NCBI GenBank assembly: GCA_963931865.1
Contig: OZ007505.1
Coordinates: forward strand, 2,589,694-2,653,693
Length of the DNA: 64,000 nucleotides
From: Axinella damicornis
Lineage: Eukaryota > Porifera > Demospongiae > Axinellida > Axinellidae
Direction: 5' to 3'
Each line of letters starts with the position of its first letter. Position 1 is the first letter of the stretch. A program made the position numbers and the translations under genes. Positions 11,801-23,800 of the stretch are shown here, in pieces. The notes beneath the pieces are model-generated. The model was not told the DNA's origin. It did not search any database and saw only the letters and a list, made by a program, of their open reading frames with translations.

Positions 11801-14561
11801 CTGAACTGCATCACTCTCAGCCTGTTCACAGCGCGAATGCCCATGTCACCAAATGAAACAGGACCCTGCGTAGGAACAAGAGAGGGTACGAAGAACCGAA
11901 TCAAAGTGCATCAGTTGTGTTATCACATTTCATGGAGGTCTGCCTGAGTATACACTAATGAGTCACGTCCTACACTCCTCCTCGCGACTCACTCCCTCTC
12001 CCCTTTTACACTCCCCTTCCCTCCTATACCCCTCCTCGCTACTCACTCCCTCTCCCCTCCCTTCCCTCCTACACCTCTCCTTGCTAGTCACTCCTTACAC
12101 TCCCCCTTCCCTCCTACACCCCTCCTCGCTAGTCACTCCTTACACTCCCCCCTCCTCGCTACTCACTCCCTCTCCCCTCGTACACTCCCCCTTCCCTCCT
12201 ACACCCCTCCTCACTACTCACTCCTTACACTCCCCCTTCCCTCCTACACCCCTCCTCACTACTCACTCCCTCTCCCCTCTTACACTCCCCCTCCCCTCCT
12301 ACACTCCTCCTCACTACTCCCCTCTAGGTCTCCATTCTATACTCACAGTGATGCCACTGTAATCGGTTCTCTGAATATGTCTGAAGATCACATCCAGTAA
12401 TACACTGTTGTTGTAGGAGGAACGCTCAAGGGGAAATGTACCATTGTCTTGGAGACCAACAGCCGCCCACACCTCAGCATTCAGAGCTGAATTCTCCTCA
12501 AGCTCTGAAGTGAAATGAAAAATCTAATTTCAGTATAACACAGCTACATTATACTTCTGAAGCAATAACCATGTACATGTACATTACTAGGACACACACA
12601 CATAATTCTGACATATACCTAGCCTCTTTCCTGAGCACTTGGAAGTGCCTGGGAACAAGGGTAACATACACCATGAATATCTACCATTAATGGTCTGGTT
12701 GAGAGCATAGGCCAGGGTCCAGGTTGCATCATAGCAATATTGAGCATACTCGATCTGTGATAGGTAAAGTGGCGGCACACCAAGATGGCTCCGTTCCTCT
12801 GCAAAGTACTCCCCACCTGTCTGGAGTGAATCATAAACAGTGACGAGGCAAGGAGGTATAATATCAGATACTGATGGCCATTGGATAAACCTTACATTGC
12901 ATGCAGTGGCATGCAATTATGTTGAGTACAGAATTCTACCTAATTTGGATCAACTTTAACTAAATGAACAGCATTTTCAGAAATTGAACTAAAAGTGACT
13001 TCTTTGAATATGTCCTCAAGTACCGATTATGTCAACTAAGCCAAGCAGCTGCTGAAACTCACAATGCCAGTATCTGTAGTCATGCTATCGTTCTGAAGGA
13101 AGTTAAAGTGGAGGAAAGCAAGAGAGGTGGGCAGCACACTCTCCCGCTGTTGTGGGCTACATGCAGACAGTTGGTCCTCCTGCAGCCACCACTGCTGGGC
13201 ATACCAGGCAGGGGTGAGCAGCAGGTGCCGAGGGTAGCGGAGACCTTGGCGGTACGCCTGTGAGTGAACCCATGCGTGCATGTGCAGAAGATAGGGGTAG
13301 CTGGGGTGTTCATTCAGATGTGGTAGGTGAACAGAATGGCTGTGAATTTGCATGCTAATTGGTGTACTTCTTAGGACGTAGGGCTACCTCACACAGTAGT
13401 GGTCGTGCGTGCACAGCATAGGTTGCAATGATGTATATCCGGACACTGGGATCCTGCATGTGTGGAATGTAGACGGAGAGGTAACAGGGAGGAGCAGAGT
13501 GTATCGTAAACACAATAAGCATTGCAATTTCAGCTCCACAACTGAAGACGTATTATCAAAGCAGCAAGTATAGATTTATCCCTCCCAGGACATTCACACC
13601 TTTGATCAGTTTTTGGCATCTGGATAGAGCTTGGTAAATAATTAAACACCGGCATTGCATGAATGTATTCGGCAATCACATCCGTTAACTTTCACTCACA
13701 AATGGCTCAGAGCCAAGTCCAGAAATGCTGTCCTCACTCTCAAATATCCTCTCAGTATAAGTGACATTGATGGTGAGGAGCAACTTCTTCAGACGATCCA
13801 TAGTCTGTGCCAATACAGAGACACTTTACTGGGCATGCAGTGCTAACAATAACCCTCATTCAGTTCTCATACCACTGTGAAGAGATTCTCATTCTGCACA
13901 ATGAGCCCAACCCTCTTCCACTGATATTGCCGGATGACACCAAAGTAGACAGGTGCAAGATCTGCTTCAGTTGGCAGCAGCTGGAAGTAATAGCGAAACC
14001 TCACCCTGTTAGCCAGCTCGGTAGAAGAGGAGACACAGGATATCTGGGTGGAGGGAGGGAGGGAGGGAAGGAGAGTGTGACCCAGGCCTTCTCACCCCAG
14101 TGTTTGTAAGCGCTCCTCAGCATCATTTCTTTGCCGCATGGGTAGAAACATCTAGTTACGATTGAGTTATGGAAGTTAGTATGGCCTCAAAGACCCAAGA
14201 GCACTAGCCAGAAGACAAACACAATTACAAAGCAACTGCTCGTTGGTCATGAATGTTTCATTAATTTGTCATGTTGTACAGTTCACAGCTCCTTGAAGAT
14301 GTCATGCCACTTTTTTGAAGGAGAATGGAGTCTTCGGATCCTATGAGGCTAAGCTTATGGTACATTAGTATGAATGCATGCTCTCACGTGTGTGATGTTG
14401 TAGAAGTGAGATATCTCAGCAGTGGGTTCCGTGGCAACAGAACATCCTGAGCCAATCAAGGCAACCTTCACTGGGCCCGGAATTATCTGGTCAAACAAGG
14501 CTTGCAAAGCCACTGTTCTGTTACACTAGTGAATATGAGTGGAAGAAATGGGTGTGTGAAC

Positions 14562-14648
<87 letters not shown>

Positions 14649-16877
14649 TGTGTGTGCGTGCGTGTGTGTGTGTGTGTGTGTGTATGTGTGTTGGGAGGGG
14701 TACAGTTACAATTTTTTGAACTCAGAAACAAGATTTCATGACTGGAAATCACATCAACATTGCTTATAATTATTGCAAGCACTGGCTTGTTTGATGCTTG
14801 TATTTCAATCTCACCAGAGGTTAAGGTTCAAATCTCGCCGCTATAATGTAAGTGAAAGCTACTATAGAATTCACTTGTGCATGTGCCAACAAGAATGCTT
14901 GTGTTGAAATTGGCTTACTATCGGTTCTGTTAAGCTTTATGTTATGTAATGTTACAAGCATGTAGATTATGCTCAAATACAAAACTTCAATGTTCGAGGA
15001 TTGTACTAGGATACCACATCTCACAGTCAACATAACCTCCACAAGGTGCATTGCAGTCGATACACAGACACAAACTGATTGGTGAAGCTATGAAAAACAT
15101 TCAGTTATTGTGATTCTTTTTCAGATTGTACACTCTGAAGTACAACATGACTGTGTTCACTTCCATGTTTGGAGTCCTATACTCTTTAGGGAGTGTTCGT
15201 AATTAAGTCATCCAAAAACACCCCAGCATAACTGTATCGGTTGTTGGAGTTCCAATTCTGCAACCCTTGAATGAATCAGATGCTGCAGCTATGCCCGAAT
15301 CTACCGGCCGTACAACATTCCAACATGGTTAATTCACTTGCACTTAAGTTGACATAGCACTTCAGTGTAGATCTCAAGTAGGTCACTGAGTACATACTAT
15401 AATTGTATTCACCAAGTACACATTCCTTAAGTATTATAATTATATTCACCAAGTACTATGTATTCACTAAGTATGCACTTAATCTACAGTACACTCAAGT
15501 ATTATGGCACCCGCACATACACACCTGCACTTCGCTAGCTTCCCAGCAGCTAGGGCATACTTTGGTTGCTGCAGTTAGACCATTGCCATTCCACGCTATA
15601 TTATAATGCTCAGTGGGGCACTTACTCCTCCTCAGCTAATGAAATTCCATAATCACTTGTGCAGTGCCACCCTAGCACTATAAACACATGCAAGCAAAGC
15701 TGCTTGTAATTCATGATGGGACGATCACAAATAGGAAGTGGGTTAAGGCCATGGGATTATTAACTATACAGTAACTGCACTGTAATCTGCAGCTGAAACT
15801 GGGTCTATGCTATATTGCCAAGCCATTGGGGCCTGCAAGGACGCCTACATGCTCAACATGCTGCAACTATAACGACCTATTAACTATGGTGTGATTGCGT
15901 ACTCCTGATCTAGGCTTCTAAGTGGGTCTTCCGTATGGTGTGACAGCTTCAATTCGAGCACTAGCTACATTGTTCACACTAAAAAAGACATGCATGGGTA
16001 TAAGTTGCAGATGAGTAAACAGCTTAATGGATGAGTAAACAGCCTTGTGTACGGTGACTTCTTGTGTGAAATTGCTAGGAACGGATTTGGCCAATTTGAA
16101 TTCCAACACACATGAGAAGTCAGTAAAATGATACCTCGGGCATAACAGCATAATCGAGTGCATTGTATGCAATAATGGGAAATGAAAACGGCATACTGAG
16201 ATTAGCGGAAGAGTACAGTAGCCTTGTGTACGGTATAAGGGGGTGAGAATCAGTGAGGGTGTATTCTAAGTAGTGAATCAGTGAGGGCGTATTCTACCTG
16301 CCAGTGGGTGGTGAATCAGCGAGGATGTATTCTGACGCTCAGCTGATTCCTTTTCTCCACCACTACGAGTACTACAGAAGCACTCGAGTACTAGTGCTGA
16401 ATGGTCTCTTGTTCAGTATAAGCAATGGGTACCGAAAATGAGTGAGTAGAGCTGGTGATTATTAATAGCCATTCGGAAGTTAGTAGTATTGACTGGGAAT
16501 CCCATTTGATTCGGAAGTTAGTTGTATTGACTGGGCATCATAAAATTATGGAATACCAAACAAAATTGGTCATGCAGGACGAGGTGCCCACTCGATCCTC
16601 CCTCCCCTCTTCTGCTGTACCCTACCTGTGAATCCGTGAGCGTGTAATGCAAACTGTAGCCCGGTAGTAGAGAGGGTTCGCTGTTAATTCTGTCCAGCGC
16701 CACTTGCAAACCGGCCACCGACCCAGACCCATTGAAGTCGCCGCCGAAAGACTGCAGTAGAGCGAAATATAGGGGAGTGCGCGGATCGTTCCCATCGACG
16801 GGTGGGTAGATATCCAGATAGCTGTGCACTGTTGAGAGTAGGCCCAGCCAGAGCAACAAGGAAGGATAGAACGTCAT
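8816..16877 (-). CDS. GABA-B-type class C GPCR, paralogue 2 (16 exons)
   Basis: Second GABA-B-like receptor, about 844 aa. Exons in coding order: 16877-16626, 14525-14388, 14043-13873, 13804-13700, 13453-13388, 13257-13063, 12820-12685, 12504-12347, 11865-11796, 11417-11301, 11207-11060, 10911-10671, 10594-10442, 10371-10048, 9622-9485, 8938-8816. Intron positions and phases match paralogue 1, except that exons 12 and 13 are fused here (10911-10671). The ATG at 16877 opens a signal peptide. The flytrap domain shares [15 protein letters not shown] with paralogue 1 but is otherwise quite diverged, while TM1-TM3 is almost identical even in DNA. The tail again carries a short heptad helix ([15 protein letters not shown]), and the last exon ends in a DDSTAC-like motif comparable to the DSGIC end of paralogue 1. 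A heterodimer of the two products is possible but not shown. Confidence 0.85.
11965..12325. repeat. Pyrimidine-rich minisatellite
   Basis: Degenerate repeats of CTCCTCGCTACTCACTCC and CCTACACCC type fill most of the intron between exons 8 and 9 of receptor paralogue 2. They do not code. Confidence 0.7.
14563..14691. repeat. Long (GT)n microsatellite
   Basis: About 130 bp of GT repeats with a few A and C interruptions. In the sense of the minus-strand receptor gene it is (AC)n and lies just upstream of the 3' splice site of exon 2 (exon begins at 14525). Confidence 0.9.
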
Positions 16878-17447
16878 GCTGCACAACTGGTACAGCCAGC
16901 CCTTCCCTTACGGTATACGGTAATTACATTCTTTTCCGTCTCAATCTCGTGACGTGACGGACTTCCTGTAGAGGCGTGGCTACATGCACCTGGACTTACT
17001 GTAGTTGGCATCACTAAGTAACACAGCTCCCAAGTCGTGCAAGCAGAAAGTTGCCAATACCTGTACCCTGGCAGGCCTTGGTTTCGGCTGCATGGAATGT
17101 GCACGTGTGAATAATCGATCTGCAAATCATCCTGTGAATCAATTTGCAAATTGAGTAATCTGTGCACGAATTGATCGATCTACAGATCGACCTAAACTCG
17201 CATTAGTGGATTGGGTTGCATTCTGCATTCCATACCATGGCAATGATTGGCATGGTGCAGGTTCTGTTATTCCTGAAATGGATCCCAATTTAAAGCAAAG
17301 GTTACACAGAGGGCCTAGGGATATACAAAACACACCTAGTTACAGCTACCTTAATACAGCTGGCTCATTAACGTAACTCAAAACACAAGGCGGTGGGGCA
17401 GGGTACAACAAACTCATGGAATCCTGCACAGAAACTTAAAAGTACAA
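16878..17447. other. Intergenic spacer
   Basis: 570 bp between the 5' end of receptor paralogue 2 and the 3' end of the hydrolase gene. It should contain the receptor promoter. Small repeats of the CGATCTACAGATCGA type lie near 17110-17195. No further gene is seen. Confidence 0.45.
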
Positions 17448-18005
17448 TCACTTGAGGATCTTTCTTAACTCAGCACACGACATCACTTTTCCAAATCCAA
17501 ATGCAATGTTCCCCAGTGTAGCATCGTGCATTTCTTTGGACTCGGTGGCAGTGCCGTCACTAAGGAAGATGACTTGAAAGTCATGCACGAAAGCTGAACG
17601 AGCTGTAGTTTCACAGCAAAGGTTAGTCATGACTCCTGAAATTATCACAGTGTTTACTCCACGTTGATGTAGTATATCTTCCAATCTAGTGTTAAAGAAA
17701 GCATCGTAAGTCCGCTTCTCATCGATGAGAATGTCGTCATCTTTAATGTGCAACTCAGGAAGTAGTTTCCAGTCTTCCGACCCATATCGGATCATACGCT
17801 CGTGCCCCCAGAACTGACCCAGGACACCTGAGTCAAGTTCCACGTCCTTGTGGCCATGCTGGGTGAATATAGTGGGAACCTTTTTCGACCGACATTCATC
17901 AATAACACCATTCAGTTGGGGGGTAATTCTTTCTCCCATGTCTCGGAAGTGCTCCTGCATATCAATAACAAGCAACACTAGTTTCCTTGCCTTCAAGTCG
18001 GCCAT
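17448..18005 (-). CDS. Isochorismatase-family cysteine hydrolase
   Basis: Single-exon gene of 185 aa, a normal length for a stand-alone isochorismatase-like hydrolase. The fold's catalytic triad is visible: Asp15 in VLLVIDMQ, Lys97 in DEKRTYDAF, and a cysteine (Cys130, or the neighbouring Cys131) in GVMTNLCCETTARSA. The family hydrolyses amide or ether bonds of small molecules (isochorismate, nicotinamide, carbamoyl compounds); the substrate here cannot be assigned. There is no signal peptide, so it is probably cytosolic. The lack of introns contrasts with its neighbours. That could reflect retroposition or old acquisition from a microbe, but the family is also widespread in animals, so I do not claim transfer. 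It is divergently paired with the PRDM9-like gene. Confidence 0.9.
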   Translation of the reverse strand: MADLKARKLVLLVIDMQEHFRDMGERITPQLNGVIDECRSKKVPTIFTQHGHKDVELDSGVLGQFWGHERMIRYGSEDWKLLPELHIKDDDILIDEKRTYDAFFNTRLEDILHQRGVNTVIISGVMTNLCCETTARSAFVHDFQVIFLSDGTATESKEMHDATLGNIAFGFGKVMSCAELRKILK

Positions 18006-18312
18006 AATTGACGACGATAGTCAGCCACAAGCGCTTGACCACTCCAGCGCTGACGATCGAGGTCATGAGTACACGTACGTACTCTCGTCCCTCGAGCTCC
18101 GCCCCCATGATGTCACAAAGGAATGGAACAGATCTGCAGAATGGGTCAGGGACCGGGAACCGACTGGGGTTTTCAACTTACTCTGGCGCGGAAAAATCTA
18201 AATGCAGCTGCAACCTTGTGTTGAAAGTTTTTTTTTTCATTTCGAAGTGCAGGTCGCTTGATACTGGTGGCTAACCTTTGGAAGCGAGCGTTCAACTCAC
18301 TGGCAGCAGGGC
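18006..18312. promoter_or_regulatory. Divergent promoter region, hydrolase / PRDM9-like
   Basis: Only 307 bp separate the two start codons (18005 on minus, 18313 on plus). CpG dinucleotides are more frequent here than nearby, as is common in shared animal promoters. No TATA box is obvious. Confidence 0.5.
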
Positions 18313-19800
18313 ATGGGGGACTACTCTGATGAGGTTGAGCTGTGTGACTACGAACTCAAGCGTCTCGAGAACATTCGTAAGAACCAGGAGCTTCTGAAAA
18401 GCTTAGGTCAGTGAGTAAGTACTAGTCTCTAGGACAGCTCTAAAGAAGGGAGGAATGAAAAACAGGCTAGTAATTTGTGCACTGACATAGGTCTATGCAC
18501 AAGTTATTAACCTGTTTTCCTATGTATCATAATTGTAGCCTCATACACAGGCCATCTCGCCTCAGCGTTTGTCTCCTTTATCTGCAAGCAACTAACACAC
18601 TGGGGTGAGAAGACCTAGGTACGAGGTTTGTACTGTCTGCCAGTTGTAGTCTCGTTCTCAGACAGTTTTTGTGAGGGAATGCAACCGTTCCAGCTGTACT
18701 GCGTGTGTGCCAATTTTGTGTACATTAATCTACTAAGGACCTACCAGCCTGTGCATAGATGAATGAGTGAACAGAACTTCTTGTCATATGCAGAGACTAG
18801 ATTTAGTCGCCTGGCTAATTGGTTGCTATTGCAATACAAGTGAGCCTCCGCTAGTAATAGGGACACGATATACTTCCGAAAAGAGGACAACCTTTCTACA
18901 AAGGACAAAACTCCTGAATTTGTATTGTCCCCTAACTGTGTCCTGATTATAGAGGTTCCACGGTATAGAGTGGCATTGACGTCACAAAATCACGTGACTA
19001 TAACTATAAGTACTTCTGCAAGGCAAAGAACATGGATTTCAGATCGGAAGCTTAAACTCCTGCGGGTTGTGTAGCTACTCAACCTAGTTGGCATGGTAAC
19101 TGCGCTACAGTTCTAAGCTGCTTGCGTTTTATTTGTAGAAATCACTACTTTCTTGCCTTGCAGTCTTATGAATAAAACAGAATAAAGGAGGGTGTGTCAG
19201 TTGTTTTGTGGCTTATCTTCAGGTCTCCCAGTGAAAGACAAACAGAAAAGCAAACGGAGTGGAGGGAGGGGGCGACAGAGGTGGAAACACCGCCAGCGCC
19301 AGGATGACAGTGAGGACAGCGAGGAGGAGTGGCAACCATGGAAGGAGGTGCAACAGACCAGGAGAAAGCCCAGTGGGAGTCGAGGTGTGTGAGGGTGTTC
19401 CTATGATTATGTTGTTCGGTATTGGGGTGTAATAATTATTATGTGTGTCAGTATGTGACACTGTGTACTGTGGGTACAATGTGTATACATTTGTGCTGTA
19501 TGTGTGTACACATTGTGTATGCATGTGGTGTGATTTAATTCATATGCACATATCTAGCCTAGCTAGTTCCCATGGCCCCCACCCACTTTCGTTGCTACAG
19601 TTTTTTTTTATGTATGGGAGCTAGAGCCTGGGAACGAGGCTAGCACGTGCATATCTTATTTCTCCCACTCTTCAGCTACTGTAAGGGCCAAACTAGCTCC
19701 TCTGGATCAAGTTTGCAAGAACCAGATCCTGACCACTGTCAATGCTCAAATGGTGAGTTGATTGAAACTTGTATTCAAAACATTGCTGGTGGTATACAAG

Positions 19801-19844
<44 letters not shown>

Positions 19845-19989
19845 CGGTCAATTTTAATTTTGAGAGGAGTGTTCCTTCAGCCAGTTCGTAATAACTATAC
19901 ACCTTTCCCAGCCCGGCCTCCCCACAATATACACACATACACATACACATACACAGACTTACACATGAACACACATACCACAAACGCGT

Positions 19990-20027
<38 letters not shown>

Positions 20028-20818
20028 ACACACACACACACACAGGACCAATGTTTGAAGGACGCGTTCGGCTCAAAACCTCCACCAGCAAAGAAGCTCC
20101 GAGTTGCAAACCGACCGAAACAACCAATTCATCCATCATCGCCCCCTCCCACTTCCACCGATCCTCTCCAGCTTCCAAATTTCTTCAACAGTGATGGGGA
20201 GTCTGATTTCTATGGCTTCCCCATGGAGGCTGTGCTGAATGGTGTGCCCAGCAGCACTAAGTTCACTTACCACCTACCCGAGAAGTGGGAGCATCTGTTT
20301 GATAGCAGACAAGATGAGGACGACTTCAAAGGATTCACTAAGGATGACCTGTACGTTATCTGCAAGTTAGACCATGATCTAGCAGGGGGTGGAGGCCTGG
20401 GAACGAGGCTAGCAGCACCCCATGAGTCTCACCTGTAGGGTTGTATGCATACTAATGCTCCTGTAAAATGTACCTGTCTATATAGACATACCTCAAACAT
20501 CTTGTATGTATGTGTGGGGGGGTCGATTGATCCGCAACATTGAACAAAACAGCGCAGCGACAAAGACTCATAACTGGATACCCATCCTTGAGACCTGGGA
20601 AGCAGCAATGAAGTGAATTCACCACAAGATCAGTTTGCTGAATGTAGCCATTTTTTGCTGCATCATTCACTGGTGAAAATAGACGAAATTCTCAGTAAGG
20701 CCCTATTACTACTGCCCCCGCTGTGATTGTATGGTACAATGAAACTATAACTTCTGGGGATGTTACTTGTAGATCACTGTCATGTCATTATGCTGCACAT
20801 GGACCAATCCAGTTCCCC

Positions 20819-20849
<31 letters not shown>

Positions 20850-23800
20850 ACACAGTGCTACTGCCCCCCTCCCTGACAGGCATGTGAGGCGTTACCCAAA
20901 GCGTGTGTATGACAGGAAACAGTACCAGGAGGACGAGCTATCCGATGAAGATGAGTACCTCTGTAAGTTCAGAGAAGAATACACCCTTCAATGGGACTGA
21001 ATCCCCAATGCATGTAGATGGACGGTACAGGCATGCATGATGATACGGAATGATTACCAATACATAGGCCGCTCCAATTAAGTTACACAATAGAGTTTGA
21101 TACCACATGTCATATTATCGGCTGTAGCTACATGTTGCTATAATTTGCCACTTGAGGAAGCCATGACCACTTTGACCATCAATGTGACATTCGCATAAGT
21201 AAGTATGCTCCCAGTTCTATGCAGAGGTTATTGAGAGGTAAGGATAAATATCGTTATGCAACGCTACAGAGGCATTTTTACTTGCCTCATGTATAACTAT
21301 ATTGTGTATGCGCCTTCCCTCTCTCAGACTGTGAGGACTGCGACTCCCTCTACCATGGTGACTGTCCCATACATGGCCCTCTGATGACACTGGATGCCAA
21401 TAGTGGCTATGATGAGGCATCTAGGACCTTCACTGATCTACCAGTGCCGGCTGAACTGACAGTCAGGCCATCAAGCATACCAAACGCTGGGCTTGGAGTG
21501 TTTGCAAAGAGGTTCATCCTGAGAGGTGTGAAGGTTGGGCCATATGAAGGAAAACACGTGTGGAAGGACCAAGTAGACGAGGGCACTGATACCAGCTACA
21601 TGTGGGAGGTGAGGGTGTTGGTTTATGGGTATAGGGATACAGGATACATAGAGTATGTCAGAGCTTTAGTTAAGTAACTAAATCCATTGTGTAGAATTTA
21701 TTATTGGACAAAAAAGTGTACTTACTCATTGGTACTTAAATAGGCTCTGATCACATCCACCAACTCTTACTTAGCTAGCCTCATTCCCAGGCGGCTTGTA
21801 GGTGGCTCCATACAGCTCAACACACTTGCATGTGACATTGTTGGAAGGTGCATGTGTTGCTGAACACATTTCACTAGTGGTAGCTATTCTAACAGGATCT
21901 CCGTGAAAGCGTCTGTGATATCTGTTTCCGACCAAGCGTATACGTACAAGCGTATGTTATTGACAGCAAGTGATGGCATTTGTCACTGCATGTAGCATGC
22001 AGTGACCCACTACCTATATACACAGGACTCCCAGGGAGACCAGCCCCAGGCTGATGGGACCTACCTGTCAAAATTTATCATATCCTATCCTATATCTATG
22101 TATACTAGTATGCTGCATTTCCCTGTGCACGGAGTCCTATAATTTCTGTCTTGGTATAACTACATGTATAAGTTATCCGGTCCCTTATAGTTAATTAACT
22201 GAATTAAGGGTACGCTCTACTATATATTGAAAGTATAACTAAACCAAAATCTTATCTGGAGGGGGGAACGGTGAGAAACCTGCAAAGGACATACCTACAA
22301 TAAACAGAGGGCTTGACCACAATTTTACAACCAGATGTATGAAAGAGTGAGGCCGGTCTAGATGCCTGCATGATGCACAAAACTGTATCCCGTACGGACA
22401 CACACACATGATCCATGAAGATCCACAGAGAGGGCGAAAGAGCCTACTACATGGATGGGAAGGACCCAGCAACCACCAACTGGCTGCGTTTCATCAACTG
22501 TGCCAGAAATGAAGAAGAGCAGAACATGGTGGCCTTCCAGTACCGAGGCCAGATCTTCTACCGTACCTTCAAGCACATTTACCCGGGCACTGAGCTACTG
22601 GTGTGGTACGGAGAGGAGTACGCAAGAGAGCTTGGGATATCCGTTGATCCTGAAGGAGGTAAATTCATACTGTGGACATCACATTTTTACTTGCAGTGAT
22701 CCACTAAACCTTATACTTTAGCCATTTATATACACACATGCATGCAGAACACTGCGAGTGCACAACTGTATCACTGCACAGTAGGAAGCAGCCGATGAGT
22801 ATGGTTGCACAGCAATAGCAAACTTATTCTGACAGATAACTCAAAAGAAATGCTTAATATATGACTTGTTTAGAGTATGTGGATTGAATATTGAAGAGTT
22901 CTTGCTCTCCCAAACACTTTCCCACATAAAAATTGGAATAAGTTCAACAGAAATCACATTTTTGGGATACTGTATTGAACAAGTGTACCGTAGTCTCTCG
23001 AAAATACGCCCATGGGCGATGGATTTAGAATCTGCTCAAAGAGGGGGATGGGCGTATTTTCGAGGACCCCTCTCCCGAAAATAGGCCCACCCTTGACTCG
23101 AAAGTAGGCCCACCCAATTCGAAAGTAGGCCCACCCAAGTACATGCGTATACGAGTGCAATACTGCAACAGTCATTCTAGCAAGGCTTAACTACTCTAGT
23201 CCCAGAGTTTCTTGGTGAGGCAGGAACGATCTCTTCATGTGAGTAGCTACAGGAACAGCAAACAAGACACAGCTGGACTGCTTGAATGACGTAGAGTGTG
23301 CAGACTGTCTTCGGGACTTGCCAATTTGCTGCTGCTTCCTAGAAATCCGTAGTGCGCTGCTAGTGCTACGCTAGGCGATCGCACACGCGAAGACACAAAC
23401 ATGCAATGCACAGCGCGTGCACGGTCTCATGTCATGCATTCAGTACACAGTTGATTATGCAATGGCATGCAACATAATGAAATTCATTGCAAATAGTACC
23501 GCGATAGCCAGCCTTCATTTCTTAGTCCAACCTCTTTGACAGTGCTTCCTCCAGTGCTATTCAAGTGCTTTCTGTTCGAGCTAATAGGGTGGGCGTACTT
23601 TCGAGTAATAAATGACCCTTTGCAACAACTTGCCTCGAAAAAGGGGGGTGGGCGTATTTTCGAGGGTGGGCGTATTTTCGAGAGACTACGGTAATATAGA
23701 CCAGATCGTTGCTTTTGCTTTTGCTTTTGCATGTTCAGATACGGGTCAATCTCCTCACTCATCCCCCTTCATTCCTCTGTCCATGCAGTTATGCTGGCCA

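Noticed and set aside
14821..14850. tRNA-like GGTTCAAATCTC near 14825
   Set aside because: Only a weak B box is present, with no A box at the right distance and no cloverleaf.
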